A DNA stretch of 64,000 nucleotides, taken from Paulinella micropora (taxonomy: Eukaryota; Cercozoa; Imbricatea; Euglyphida; Paulinellidae). Each line of letters opens with the position of its first letter. The first letter of the stretch is position 1. Both the position numbers and the translations under genes were made by a program. Below are positions 29,721-38,895 of this stretch, piece by piece. Location: the NCBI GenBank assembly GCA_019918135.1, contig WBZZ01004797.1, forward strand, positions 1-64,000. The letters are read 5' to 3'. A model generated the notes under the pieces. It searched no databases and was not told the origin of the DNA. It saw only the letters and a list, made by a program, of their open reading frames with translations.

Positions 29721-31473
29721 ATATGAATGTATTAAATCCCTCACCATCTCCATATCCATTTTGTGCTTTTAACTTTTCTGCTTCGTCTTCTTTTAGGTCT
29801 GTGAAACCACTGGCGAATTTAAACCTTACACCTTTCGCCCGCTCCATTAAAAACCTCATAGCAAACCATCCGCAGGTATCACTGGTATCGCTCTGCTCTT
29901 TTACTTGATTAACCTTCATTAATAAATAACTATCGGGGTGGCTTTTATCAATTAGTTGTTTCATTTGTTGTTGAAAGTCTTCCGTTGGTTGGTAAAGCGC
30001 TAATGGGTCATACACATCAACACTTCTGTCTTTATCCAGACTTACCCATATAGCAATCCAATGAGACCCCACTTGTTTGTGATTATCTAAATTCATAATA
30101 AATCCGTATCGCTTTCTTTTTTCTGGATTTAGTTTGTAGATTTCATCACTTGCTATCGCTCCGAGATACCATCCATATTTTTTCATTATATCATCTATTT
30201 CATTAGTCATTAATCCCCGCCCCTCACCCTCTTGCTGTGGTTGCTCTTGCTGTTGCTCGTTATCTCCAACTGGTTGGAGATTTGGTGGTTGCTCTGGTGT
30301 CTCCGCGATGTCCGCAGAACTTGTGCTAGGTGGTGGTGCTACATCTATCGGTTGTGTCTCCGCTGGTTGTGGATTTGTCATTTCAAATATAAGTTGTTTA
30401 GCATCTGGAGAATTTTCAAAACGTGGTGGGTCTATTGGCGATAGAGTGCTATTTACAGGAGTTTTTTTTTCTTCATTCTTTTTGCTTTCATTTTTAGCAA
30501 TCATTTTTGTTGTAAATTGTTCTAGTTTATTCCATCCATCTTCTGCCGATGATATGTTTTCAGTGATTTTTTGTGTGTATAACCATCTCTTTAAACTAGT
30601 GGCGTAGTCGTTTGAACCTATGTTTTTTATTATAGGGATATTAATGCCTGCTTTTTTAAGGTGATTTATTATTGTATTATTTTTCTTTTTTTTGACACGT
30701 TTTTTTCTCGTTTTCTCGGAGAACATTTCATCAATAATTCTTCGTCTCTTTTCTTCTTCCAAATCTTTTTCTTGTTTATTTACTTTGTCAGTTATATCAG
30801 TTATTTTTGGGGAAGATGTAGTTGCGGTTTTCTTTGGTTTATTTGTAGTTGAAGGGGGATTCGGGTTCGCTATAATAGGCTGTGCAACTGGAGCAGTCAA
30901 TAATCCCTGTCTATGTCGTTGTTCTGCCTGTAGTTCCTGAATAAGTCGTTGTTCCTTTTTCTGTTCCCTAGATTTTTCTTCCTGTCTTTCCTTAATATCC
31001 GCAAGTTGTTTTTTATGTTCCCTATCCATTGTTTCTTTTAGTTCCTTAGCATCGGCTTGGATTTTTCTTTCTAGCCTCTTCTTTTCTTCTTCAGCATCCA
31101 CCTGTGCTTTTTTTTCTTTTTGGTCTATCTCATCAATCTTATCGTATTTCTCCTTTCTGAGTTTGTCTAAGTGGTCATTAATGGCGGTTCTAGTATTTTG
31201 CTCAATCTCTGACAGGCTCTGGACTTTTCTTAAGTCTTCCTTCTTTTCTTTTTTCTTTGCTTTTGTGGTACTGCCACGTTCGCGTGGCTTATTGCTCAAA
31301 TATTTCATAAAAAGTTTAACGATTTGAAGTGTGCTCATATCATTTGTTTTCTTACCAAAATTAAGATAATATTTTTTGCCCTTCTGGATAATATACGGCT
31401 TCCCGCTTTTATTTCTATAAACCCGCGGGGGTCATACCTTAGGCTTTTTTATTCGCTTAGTCTTAGCCGACAT
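29719..31473 (-). pseudogene. PRO: Adenain-like maturation protease with long coiled-coil N-terminus, copy B
   Basis: The catalytic order His (GSHWIAIW), Asp (VDVYDPLA), Cys (SDTCGWFAMRFL) is visible in the last 130 residues. Upstream are a basic N-terminal module, a Lys/Glu/Arg coiled coil, a Lys-rich segment (EKTRKKRVKKKKN) and a Pro/Gln-rich linker that ends GEGRGLMTNEI. The coiled-coil part is longer than in A and includes a helical block (ATSLKRWLYTQKITENI) that may match the block at about 5000-5200 in A. The likely role is maturation cleavage of virion proteins, with the helical part perhaps a scaffold. Fossil, about one break. Confidence 0.8.
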
Positions 31474-31497
31474 ACTATATCAGCAAAAAAATATTTC
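31474..31497 (-). promoter_or_regulatory. Candidate late-type promoter of protease gene B
   Basis: AAATATTTTTTTG plus GATATAGT lies directly before the start codon on the minus strand, matching the copy A motif. Confidence 0.45.
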
Positions 31498-31521
31498 CCA
31501 ATAATTTCAATTGATATTTTT

Positions 31522-31866
31522 TCAAAACTTTAAGGCGCCACGTCCGCTCTGCCTACCATATCCAAGTTTCGCGGCGGTAGAGCCTATACGAGACGCATAT
31601 GGAACCCCGACATCACCAAGCGCATTCGCAGTCTTTGAAATAATCTTGTTATCACGAAGAAATTTATTCACCGCCATTGCTGTCTTACCAACCTTTGCCC
31701 AGTTAATCTTACCGCCAGCCTGCCCCTTGCCTCCTTGCTTCTTCTTACGACCAGACAATCTCGGACTTGTCCGAGATACTTTTTTACCTCCAGCCATTGT
31801 GGATGAGTTAATTGTTCGTTTGCCGATTGTTGGAATGACTTCAACACGAGTTGTTTTCACTACCAT
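31522..31866 (-). CDS. Small basic core-like protein, copy B, with in-frame palindrome
   Basis: The product has 114 residues: MVVKTTRVEVIPTIGKRTIN, then MAGGKKVSRTSPRLSGRKKK, a Gly/Lys stretch, a hydrophobic segment, and the ending RGALKF. It is the same gene as 6208-6534, except that the 20-base palindrome at 31,758-31,777 adds residues after MAGGK while keeping the frame. The MAGG-K site fits adenain cleavage in both copies. The likely role is a DNA-condensing or membrane-active virion protein (inference). Confidence 0.6.
   Translation of the reverse strand: MVVKTTRVEVIPTIGKRTINSSTMAGGKKVSRTSPRLSGRKKKQGGKGQAGGKINWAKVGKTAMAVNKFLRDNKIISKTANALGDVGVPYASRIGSTAAKLGYGRQSGRGALKF
31758..31777. repeat. 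20-base palindrome inserted in a coding gene
   Basis: ATCTCGGACTTGTCCGAGAT sits in frame in the basic-protein gene. It belongs with the palindromes at 28,831-28,850 and 32,003-32,022. Copy A lacks it at this place. Confidence 0.75.
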
Positions 31867-31905
31867 TATAATAAGTAAAAAAATAATTATTACGGAATTA
31901 AAAAT

Positions 31906-32067
31906 TGATATTTTAGAATTGCGCTTCTATCTTGCTAATCGCAAGATTTCTCGCTTATTCTAAAACATCGTTTTTGCTTTAATGGTTCCGATGTTTGACA
32001 CTATCTCAAACAAGTTTGAGATTACGAGTATGAGCAAAGCGAATGAGAGTGAAATTGTCAAATATCA
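31906..32067. repeat. Paired-hairpin element 7 with nested 20-base palindrome
   Basis: Hairpin one is 31,907-31,969, with an inner TCTTGC/GCAAGA stem. The linker GTTTTTGCTTTAATGG matches elements 1 and 2. Hairpin two is 31,990-32,066 (arms GATGTTTGACA and TGTCAAATATC) and contains ATCTCAAACAAGTTTGAGAT at 32,003-32,022. It lies between the ATPase stop and the basic-protein gene. Confidence 0.8.
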
Positions 32068-32879
32068 TTACTTAAGACGATAAGCAAAGTTTTTGCGTAA
32101 TTCATCATCAACACTTGAAACATAAAGAAAATTAAATCGTTCCTTTGTTGCTTCGTGATACTTTTGAAGAAAGTAATCAAAATCAAAAGATAAGTCTAAA
32201 TGTTTATACACGAGTTCCATTTTATCCTGAGACTGGCTTGGAAAGATTAACAAATAATCTAACTGCTTAATGGCTTCTGGTCGTAGGTCGTTCAGATACT
32301 GACTAGACATAATCACCTTTGATTTATAGTGTCTGTTCTTTTTTAACAAATCGCTTACGGACTTATCTCTTAAACCGCTCCCTAAATCATCCAAAACAAA
32401 AACAACCTCTGGAGAAATGTACTTGCTGGGTCGTTCTTTTGGTGCCTCCTTTATCTGTTTCTTTTCTTTTCCAAAATAAAGAAATTGTGGTTTCTCCATA
32501 GGTTCTTTATCTTTGATTTCGCCCTCCTGCTCTTCATCTGGTTTGTTCAGTTTGTCGAGTTCATAGTCTATAACATTTACACCATCCGATTTAAGAAAGG
32601 TATATATTGCCATCGGGTTGCCTCTGTTCTTAAAGTGCTTAACCATTGCTTTATAAATGTAATCCTTGTGTATTGTTGAAGCAATAATGACAATGCGGGT
32701 TTTTCTGTCTGTCGTCCGTTTCAGTATTTCAAAGAGTGCTGTCGTCTTACCCTCTTCTTTCGGGCAAGTAGAAATATATTGGCATACGGCTCGTTGAATA
32801 ATTTATAACCTTTTGCTTTTTAATTTCCATCACCCTCTTGTTTTACTGGCTTCACCTTAATGCTATTAATCTTTTCCAT
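32068..32879 (-). pseudogene. ATPase: Genome-packaging ATPase, copy B
   Basis: It contains the same blocks as copy A: the Walker B strand VVFVLDDLGSG, QYLNDLRPEAIKQLDYLLIF, FDFDYFLQKYHEATKERF and the ending KNFAYRLK. The charged insert between the Walker motifs differs most between the copies. FtsK/HerA-type packaging motor by motif and position. Fossil, about two breaks. Confidence 0.75.
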
Positions 32880-32903
32880 GCTATATTCTAAGCCAAAAAT
32901 AGT

Positions 32904-32940
32904 TATGAATTTCTAAATTCATACATTGTTGCTACGCAAC
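32904..32940. other. Two short hairpins between ATPase B and the small beta-type gene
   Basis: TATGAATTT/AAATTCATA (32,904-32,923) is followed by GTTGC/GCAAC (32,928-32,940), and the second overlaps the stop codon of the next gene. A has neither at this place. Confidence 0.55.
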
Positions 32941-33299
32941 GAATTCTAGGCATACAACAATTCGGCCTGCTAAATTTCCTGTATCAATATTTCCGCTGTC
33001 AGTTTCAAGGACTTTAAATGTATATTGTCCGTCAGTCCATCCGACAACCCCCAAATTATAACCGAGATTTGAAATGTTTGCTGTAGTGCTGTCCGCAAAT
33101 GTTCCAATAATTCCAATTCTATCCATGTAAAGAATTCTGGTTTTGGTTTCGGTCTGGTCGTTCATATAGTGGATAAATTTTATATTCATTTTGGTGTTGG
33201 TGTGAATGACATTTGGATATTTTTATTAAATGTTTTGCTTCCTCCGGCAAAATCATTGCTTAGAAAAATAATCTTTTGGTATTTATATTCAGTAGCCAT
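32932..33299 (-). pseudogene. Small conserved beta-type protein, copy B
   Basis: It is nearly the same as 7521-7886 in A, including FIHYMNDQTETKTRILYMDR and the end GNLAGRIVVCLEFVA. The family is unknown, and the likely virion role is from context. The start codon again overlaps the plus-strand start of the Cys-rich gene through the shared CATG. Fossil, about one break. Confidence 0.5.
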
Positions 33300-33560
33300 G
33301 ATTATATTACTACTCATAAACTTTTTAATAACAAAAATATTTTCGCGGACTGCCTGCGACTTTTACTCACGGGTCAGTGATAAAAAAATGAAAGTTGTGT
33401 GTGGTGTATTCAAAAAGGAATAGAAACCAAATTTAAATGTGTTTTCATAAATAACGGAAATAATATGTGTCGTAGTTTTGATGATGCTTTGCCATTAATG
33501 TGTGCCGGCGATACTTCTTCTTGGTATAGGACACATATATATGAATGCGATAATTTATGA
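33298..33560 (+). pseudogene. Small Cys-rich protein with hydrophobic N-terminus, copy B
   Basis: The N-terminus IILLLINFLITKIFSRTACDF matches copy A, as does the later block CRSFDDALPLMCAGD and the final YEC. Retention of the Cys positions while other residues changed points to selection on a disulfide-type protein before decay. Fossil, about one break. Confidence 0.45.
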
Positions 33561-33593
33561 TTTAAAGATAGCGATAATAAACGATATAAAAGG

Positions 33594-34169
33594 ATGCCAG
33601 ATTATAAACAAGGTAAAATATATGCGATTAGGTCATATCAAACGGATCGGGTGTATATTGGTTCAACAACTCAACCATTATACAAAAGACTTTATGCACA
33701 TAAATTAAACTACCAAATATGGATGAAACGAGAATATGATTACACTTCTTCATTTGAAATCGTCAAATATGATGATGCCTTTGTTGAATTAATTGAAGAT
33801 TATCCGTGTGAAAATGTAGAACAATTAAGAAAGCGAGAAGGAGAAATAATAAGACAGAACGAGAATTGTACAAATAAATATATTGCAGGAAGAACGATGA
33901 AAGAATGGGTTGCAATAAATAGAGAAGACTTAGCACGAAAATGTAAAGAATACAGAGAACAAAATAAAGAACATTTATCACAGAAAAAAAGAGAATGGCG
34001 AGGACAAAATAATGAAAAAGTCAATGAATATTTTCGTCAATATTGTCATAAAAGAGGAAAGGTTAAATGCGAGTGTGGTATAAATGTTTCAGTAGGTTAT
34101 TTAAGAATTCATAAATCAGGACAAATTCATTATGACAATATGCTTGGTTTATCAGTGTTTGGTATTTAA
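33594..34169 (+). CDS. GIY-YIG nuclease with zinc-finger tail (B only)
   Basis: The product has 191 residues. The GIY-YIG motifs read GKIYAIRS and VYIGSTTQPLYKRLYAHK, followed by an acidic helix region with RKREGEIIRQ, which contains the expected Glu. Behind it is a Lys/Glu/Tyr/Asn helical repeat segment and a C-terminal finger CECGINVSVGYLRIHKSGQIH. Such single-domain nucleases behave as homing or repair-type endonucleases and are common in virophages and giant viruses. It stands between the Cys-rich gene and the membrane-protein gene, where element A has a paired hairpin instead, so it is probably a later arrival. It looks whole. Confidence 0.8.
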   Translation: MPDYKQGKIYAIRSYQTDRVYIGSTTQPLYKRLYAHKLNYQIWMKREYDYTSSFEIVKYDDAFVELIEDYPCENVEQLRKREGEIIRQNENCTNKYIAGRTMKEWVAINREDLARKCKEYREQNKEHLSQKKREWRGQNNEKVNEYFRQYCHKRGKVKCECGINVSVGYLRIHKSGQIHYDNMLGLSVFGI

Positions 34170-34523
34170 TTTACTTTTTGGTTGAAGAAGGTGATGGAAG
34201 GCAAATGCCGATAACAATGTTAGGATTCCGACATAAGTGTTAGCAACCTCACATGGCAAGTTCTTTTCAGACAACCTCACGATACAAAGGGCTATAATGG
34301 CAATAATGATACCCATTTGAAATATGTATTTAATAAGTCGGCTGTCTGTCGGTCTGTTTTTTATACAACAACAATTCCAGTTATCTTCCAATTCGTGCTC
34401 TATTTTTTTCTCCTCAGTCTTTAGTTCTACTTCAAGAACACTGGACTTTAATTCTGGAGTTAGTTCGCCATCCATATCCATAATAGGTGGTGGTCTGTGA
34501 AGTCTAGTTGTATTATTTGACAT
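34152..34523 (-). CDS. Small membrane protein with CCC motif, copy B
   Basis: The product has 123 residues, almost the same as 8254-8604: a Pro-rich acidic N-terminus, DNWNCCCIKNRPTDSRLIKY, a membrane segment (FQMGIIIAIIALCIV) and a second hydrophobic region. The C-terminal end differs from A. It overlaps the fibre gene by 11 bases, and its 3' end overlaps the GIY-YIG gene. Family unknown. Confidence 0.6.
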   Translation of the reverse strand: MSNNTTRLHRPPPIMDMDGELTPELKSSVLEVELKTEEKKIEHELEDNWNCCCIKNRPTDSRLIKYIFQMGIIIAIIALCIVRLSEKNLPCEVANTYVGILTLLSAFAFHHLLQPKSKLNTKH

Positions 34524-37500
34524 TTTCTCTAATTTCTTGTAGTATATTCATGAGATTATTATTTTCTTTTTCTAAATTAACTATCCTTTCTGATAATTGT
34601 TGAACGGCCTTAATTAATGGTGCGATAAACTCTGAATAACCTATACCATAACCGACATCACCACTATCAATACATTTAACATCTTCTGGATTAACACTCA
34701 CACCTTTCGATTCGCATTCTTTTCTTTGCTTTGGACACGGAGCCATAATTGTTTCTTTTATAAAACCACCAAAATCTAGCATATCCATTTCTGTTAGTAT
34801 TTCTTCTAATTCCTGTGCTATTAAGCCAGTCCTACATTTCTTGTTGTCATCAATCATACGATAGCATACTGGATTTAACTTATTAATAAAATCTAAGCCT
34901 AAGCATTCCTTTATATCTTCTTTTTTTCTCCTGTCTGAATATTGAATTGGATTAGACAATACCCATAACTGCCCATCGGTTGCTCTTAATGACATTAAAG
35001 CAGTATTTGAATTATTCTCCCATATGAACCCACTCGTTGAAGACCATTCACTCTAAATCTAATAGCATAAGAAGTTAATCCTCCGCCTCCTCCTGCTGGT
35101 GCTGTTCCTCCACTTAATGATTTATTATTCCCAGACTGAGACATATAAATCCCCCAGTTTGAATCAGTAGCATCCCATACAAATATTCCTCTCGCATTCG
35201 TCCCGTCTGTTTGTCCTTGAATTGCTATTTTTGCCCCATTAGTTGATGCTAATGCCGATGATAGCACCCCAGAATATGTATTTCCCGCATTTGCCGTAAT
35301 CAATCATTTTGTCCATAAAGTCCCATTGAGTCCATTCAACGACATCAACAATTGCTCTGCTGAATTCTCCCATACAAAACCCATTGTAGAATCATTAGCA
35401 ACCCTAAACCGAAAAGCATACGAACTAAAATCATTTCCTGAAATGGCTAAACCATTTGCCAAATTTCTAGTGTTTGCAGCCCCACCAGATGCTGCATAAA
35501 TTCCCCAACTTGTATTAGTCGTATCCCATAGAAATATTCCGTTTGCATTTGTTCCGTCTGTTATTCCCTGAACTCCTATTTTCGCTCCACTTGTATTTGT
35601 TGCTGACGTTAGTGTGCCAGTATATGTAATTACCGCATTTGCCGTTATTAATCCACTTGCCGTTAGTGTCGTCGTTGATATACCCGCGGTTGAAGTAATT
35701 GTCGTTCCAGTTATTGTTTCCGCCATTTGTTATATTGTTTGAGTTCATATCTAAGGCACCATAAAACCGCATACCGCCAGCATTGTTAAAACGGACAATG
35801 TCAGACGAAGCACTTTTATTATCCAAAAGTTTTGAAATATAAAGTCCCGCCCCTTTTACATCAGATGCTACATTCGTAAATACATAACCTCGTTGGTTTG
35901 CGGTTCCGCTTGTAGCAGTATTTAGAGTAAATAAGAAATACTGATAATCTCCTGATGTCTGTGAAAAGAATATATCTCCTCCATTTTGGTTTAATATCCT
36001 CGCCCCATTATATGTTATATTTCCTCCATTAGTGATAGTTTGATTATTAAAATTAGCATTGTTCGTTAAAGTTAGATATTTTATCGTAGTGCTCGCCCCA
36101 TTAAATGTTTTACTTCCTGTTATGGTTTGGTCTGTTGATAGTTTTACATTTTGCCAGTCCAATGTGTCCGCATACCCTTTTGTCGCTCCGTCCGTCGCTA
36201 ATGTCGGAGTTCCAAGGTTGGCTATTTTGCTACTATTACAATCTAGCCCCGAAGCATTTACCCAACCGACAATCGTCCCGTCAATAATAAAACTTATTTT
36301 TTTCGCAGAAATTTCAAAGTTGTAATATGTTGCAGTTTTCATATCCAAACTAGCAATAGAGCCGATATTACTGGTAGAATTGAAAACGATAAATGTGCCC
36401 TTTGTTGTTGAATTGATTGAATTTCCAGTAATTTCAACGCCACTGCTATATGTCTTAATTCCTGCTATGGTTTGGTTTCCTGTTAGTTTCACATTTTGCC
36501 CGTCTAATGTATCCACATAACTTTTGTTTGCTCCGTCCGTTGTTGCTGATGGTGTGGCTAAGTTTGTTATTTTGTTGTTATTCAAAGATAGTGTAGTGCC
36601 AGTTGCGGATATAATTAAAGTATTACCAGAATATAACTCAACATACGAACCAGTTATTTGTATCGGATACCAAGTCGCTGTTGCTGTTTTTTGTGCGGCA
36701 ATCATTCCTATTTTTGTATCAAAGGCTATGCCGATGCCGTCAAAGGTAGTAGGATTGGACGAACCACTTACTTCCAAAGTTGATGTAAATTTTTTATTCC
36801 CTGCTATGGTTTGGTCTCCTGTTAGTTTAACGACAGAAGTGTCAAGAGTAGAAACATCCACGCCATCAACAAGATTAACATTTGTTATGCTTTGGCTTTT
36901 CATATCAATACCCGCACTAGCATTTATTATACTGCTAAATGTCTTAATACCCGCTATGGTTTGGTCTCCTGTTAGTTTAACCACCGAACCATCAACCGCG
37001 AGATTTGCGAGATTAATTCCATTATATGTAGAAGCCCCCGAAATAGCAAAACCACCCATATTTAGTCCTCCCGTCATACTAGCAGTTCCGTCTAATCTAA
37101 GAAAGGGTGGTGTGGTGTTTCTCCATTGCCCCGTGCTATACATAATCAGTTGATTATCTGCTGGGAAGCCTGATATCATCACATCGCTGTGGCTATCTAT
37201 ACTTCCACTTGCTGACACCTTATTATTATTATCATTATGCTCAAATATCCATTCATCAACACCTTTGTCATTTAGTAAATTTACGTTTATTATGTTTTGT
37301 CTTTTCGCATCAATCCCCGCACTCGCATTTATTATACTGCTAAATGTTTTAATTCCTGCTATGGTTTGGTCTCCTGTTAGTTTAACCACCGAAGTATCAA
37401 GAACAGAAACATCTATACCATCAACATTACCGACATTTGTTATGTTAAATCCTCCCATATTTAAATTTCCAAACATCATAGCGAGACCATCCAATCTAAG

Positions 37501-38244
37501 AAAAGGTGAGTTTGTGTTTCTCCATTGCCCTGTGCTATAAATGAGCAGTTGGTTATCGGCGGGTGTGCCTGTAATTAAAACATCGCTGTGTGTATTAATT
37601 GAACCATCCGCGGACACTTTATCATTATTGTCTTCGTGCTCAGATATCCAAGTATCAACATCTTTCGTATTTAATAAATTAACTCCTGTTATATTCAAAT
37701 TACCGCCCATATTAATGTTGCCGAATTCATCAACATTTATTGGAAAGGTTTTATTTGCCCAGTTTATTGAGTTATATGTTAGATAACTATTCATCGCCAC
37801 TGGTGCTGTAATGACTACATCAGAGAGTGTGTCAATTGAACCGAGGGCGGTATTCTTCCATTTACCTTCTACATCGTTGTAAGTTAAGTATTGTCCGCTC
37901 GCTTGTGCAAATATGTTTGTGTCTATCAAATTGTATAAACTTGTTTGGTGTGGATTACTTGTATTAGAGCGGTGTTGAGTTGAGGCTTTGACTTCGTCGT
38001 TGTCTCTCACTCGTTGCTCTGTATAGTATAATTTTTTTCCTTCTTTGATATCCGTAGTTGATTTTAAAGCGAGACGTGTATCAAATCGGCCGTCAGTGAA
38101 ATAAGGATTTACGGGGTCAGCATCTTCTGGAACTCTGTCTGTGTTTAAGCCCACTATGTTGGTATTGGTTAGGTCTAAGTTAAGTATATTTAAACTATCA
38201 ACAGCCAACTCATTAAGGCCAAGTAAGGATTTATATTGCGACAT
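34513..38244 (-). pseudogene. Long repetitive fibre with C-terminal S74 chaperone, copy B
   Basis: The head MSQYKSLLGLNELAVDSLNI and the S74 chaperone region (SDRRKKEDIKECLGLDFINKL) match copy A. Long shaft blocks, such as the one with GIAFDTKIGMIAAQKTATAT, are nearly identical. The N-terminal shaft differs in module content: the unit with HSDVLITGTPADNQLLIYS occurs twice in B and once in A. This suggests gain and loss of repeat units, as in receptor-binding fibres. Fossil, about three breaks. Confidence 0.78.
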
Positions 38245-38310
38245 TGGTATATATTAAATAAATATTTAATTTGTAAATACTAAAAATATATTAATCTTAG
38301 TATAGAATAC

Positions 38311-38352
38311 TTTTAGAATAAGCGAAAGTGAAACGAAAGCGCAATTCTAAAA
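38311..38352 (+). other. Single hairpin touching a start codon
   Basis: TTTTAGAATAAGCG and GCGCAATTCTAAAA form the arms, and the next base begins the start codon of the Lys/Glu-rich gene. The arms match those of the paired-hairpin family, but the outer GATRTT boxes are absent. Confidence 0.65.
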
Positions 38353-38868
38353 ATGCCGTCCCCCGAAGCAAGTCGCAAGAATTGGGGTAAGGCGGTGGAA
38401 AGTATTAAGAGTAAAAAGCAACATAAGGTTGAAATAGCGAAAGAGAAATTAGCAAAATGTAGAAATGCTTATGTAGGTGATGATGAAGAGATGGAGGAAA
38501 AGATAAACCGCATGGCCGAAATGGGTGTTGCTATCATTAATGGAAAAGACCAAGATGATACACCAGAAGAAAGCAGTGAGAGCGATGAAGAATGTGATTT
38601 CACTGACATTATCGCAGAAAAGATGGCTAAAATGAAAATCAAAAGAGCGAAGGCTGAAACTAAGAGAACGAAGAAAAAGACTATTAAGAAACCAGAGCCT
38701 GAGCCTGATGAGAGCGAAAGCGAAAGTGAAGAAAGTGAGGAGGAAATACCAGTAAAGAAAAGTAAGGGTAAAAAGTCAAGCAGTGTAAGTGTAAAAGTAT
38801 ATAATCAATCTTCTGGTGGTGCTAAGAAAGAAAAAAGTGATGTTGAAAAATGTTTCTTAAAATTTTGA
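38353..38868 (+). CDS. Lys/Glu-rich conserved protein upstream of integrase, copy B
   Basis: The product has 171 residues: MPSPEASRKNWGKAV, a Ser/Glu/Asp segment, Lys-rich and Pro/Glu-rich runs, then SVSVKVYNQS and a final FLKF. The order of features is the same as in 12,472-12,993, with much lower similarity in the middle. It is a charged, probably disordered protein, possibly a core or DNA-binding protein. It looks whole. Confidence 0.55.
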   Translation: MPSPEASRKNWGKAVESIKSKKQHKVEIAKEKLAKCRNAYVGDDEEMEEKINRMAEMGVAIINGKDQDDTPEESSESDEECDFTDIIAEKMAKMKIKRAKAETKRTKKKTIKKPEPEPDESESESEESEEEIPVKKSKGKKSSSVSVKVYNQSSGGAKKEKSDVEKCFLKF

Positions 38869-38871
38869 TAT

Positions 38872-38893
38872 AATCTATTATATATAATAGATT
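38872..38893. other. 22-base perfect palindrome before integrase B
   Basis: AATCTATTATA and its exact complement are joined without a loop and end two bases before the integrase start codon. Element A has a paired hairpin in the same place, so a dyad before the integrase is kept while its sequence is not. Confidence 0.6.
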
Positions 38894-38895
38894 GG

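Noticed and set aside
6585-32067. Hairpin series read as a CRISPR array
   Set aside because: The units are scattered between genes, lack regular spacers and lie in a eukaryotic context.
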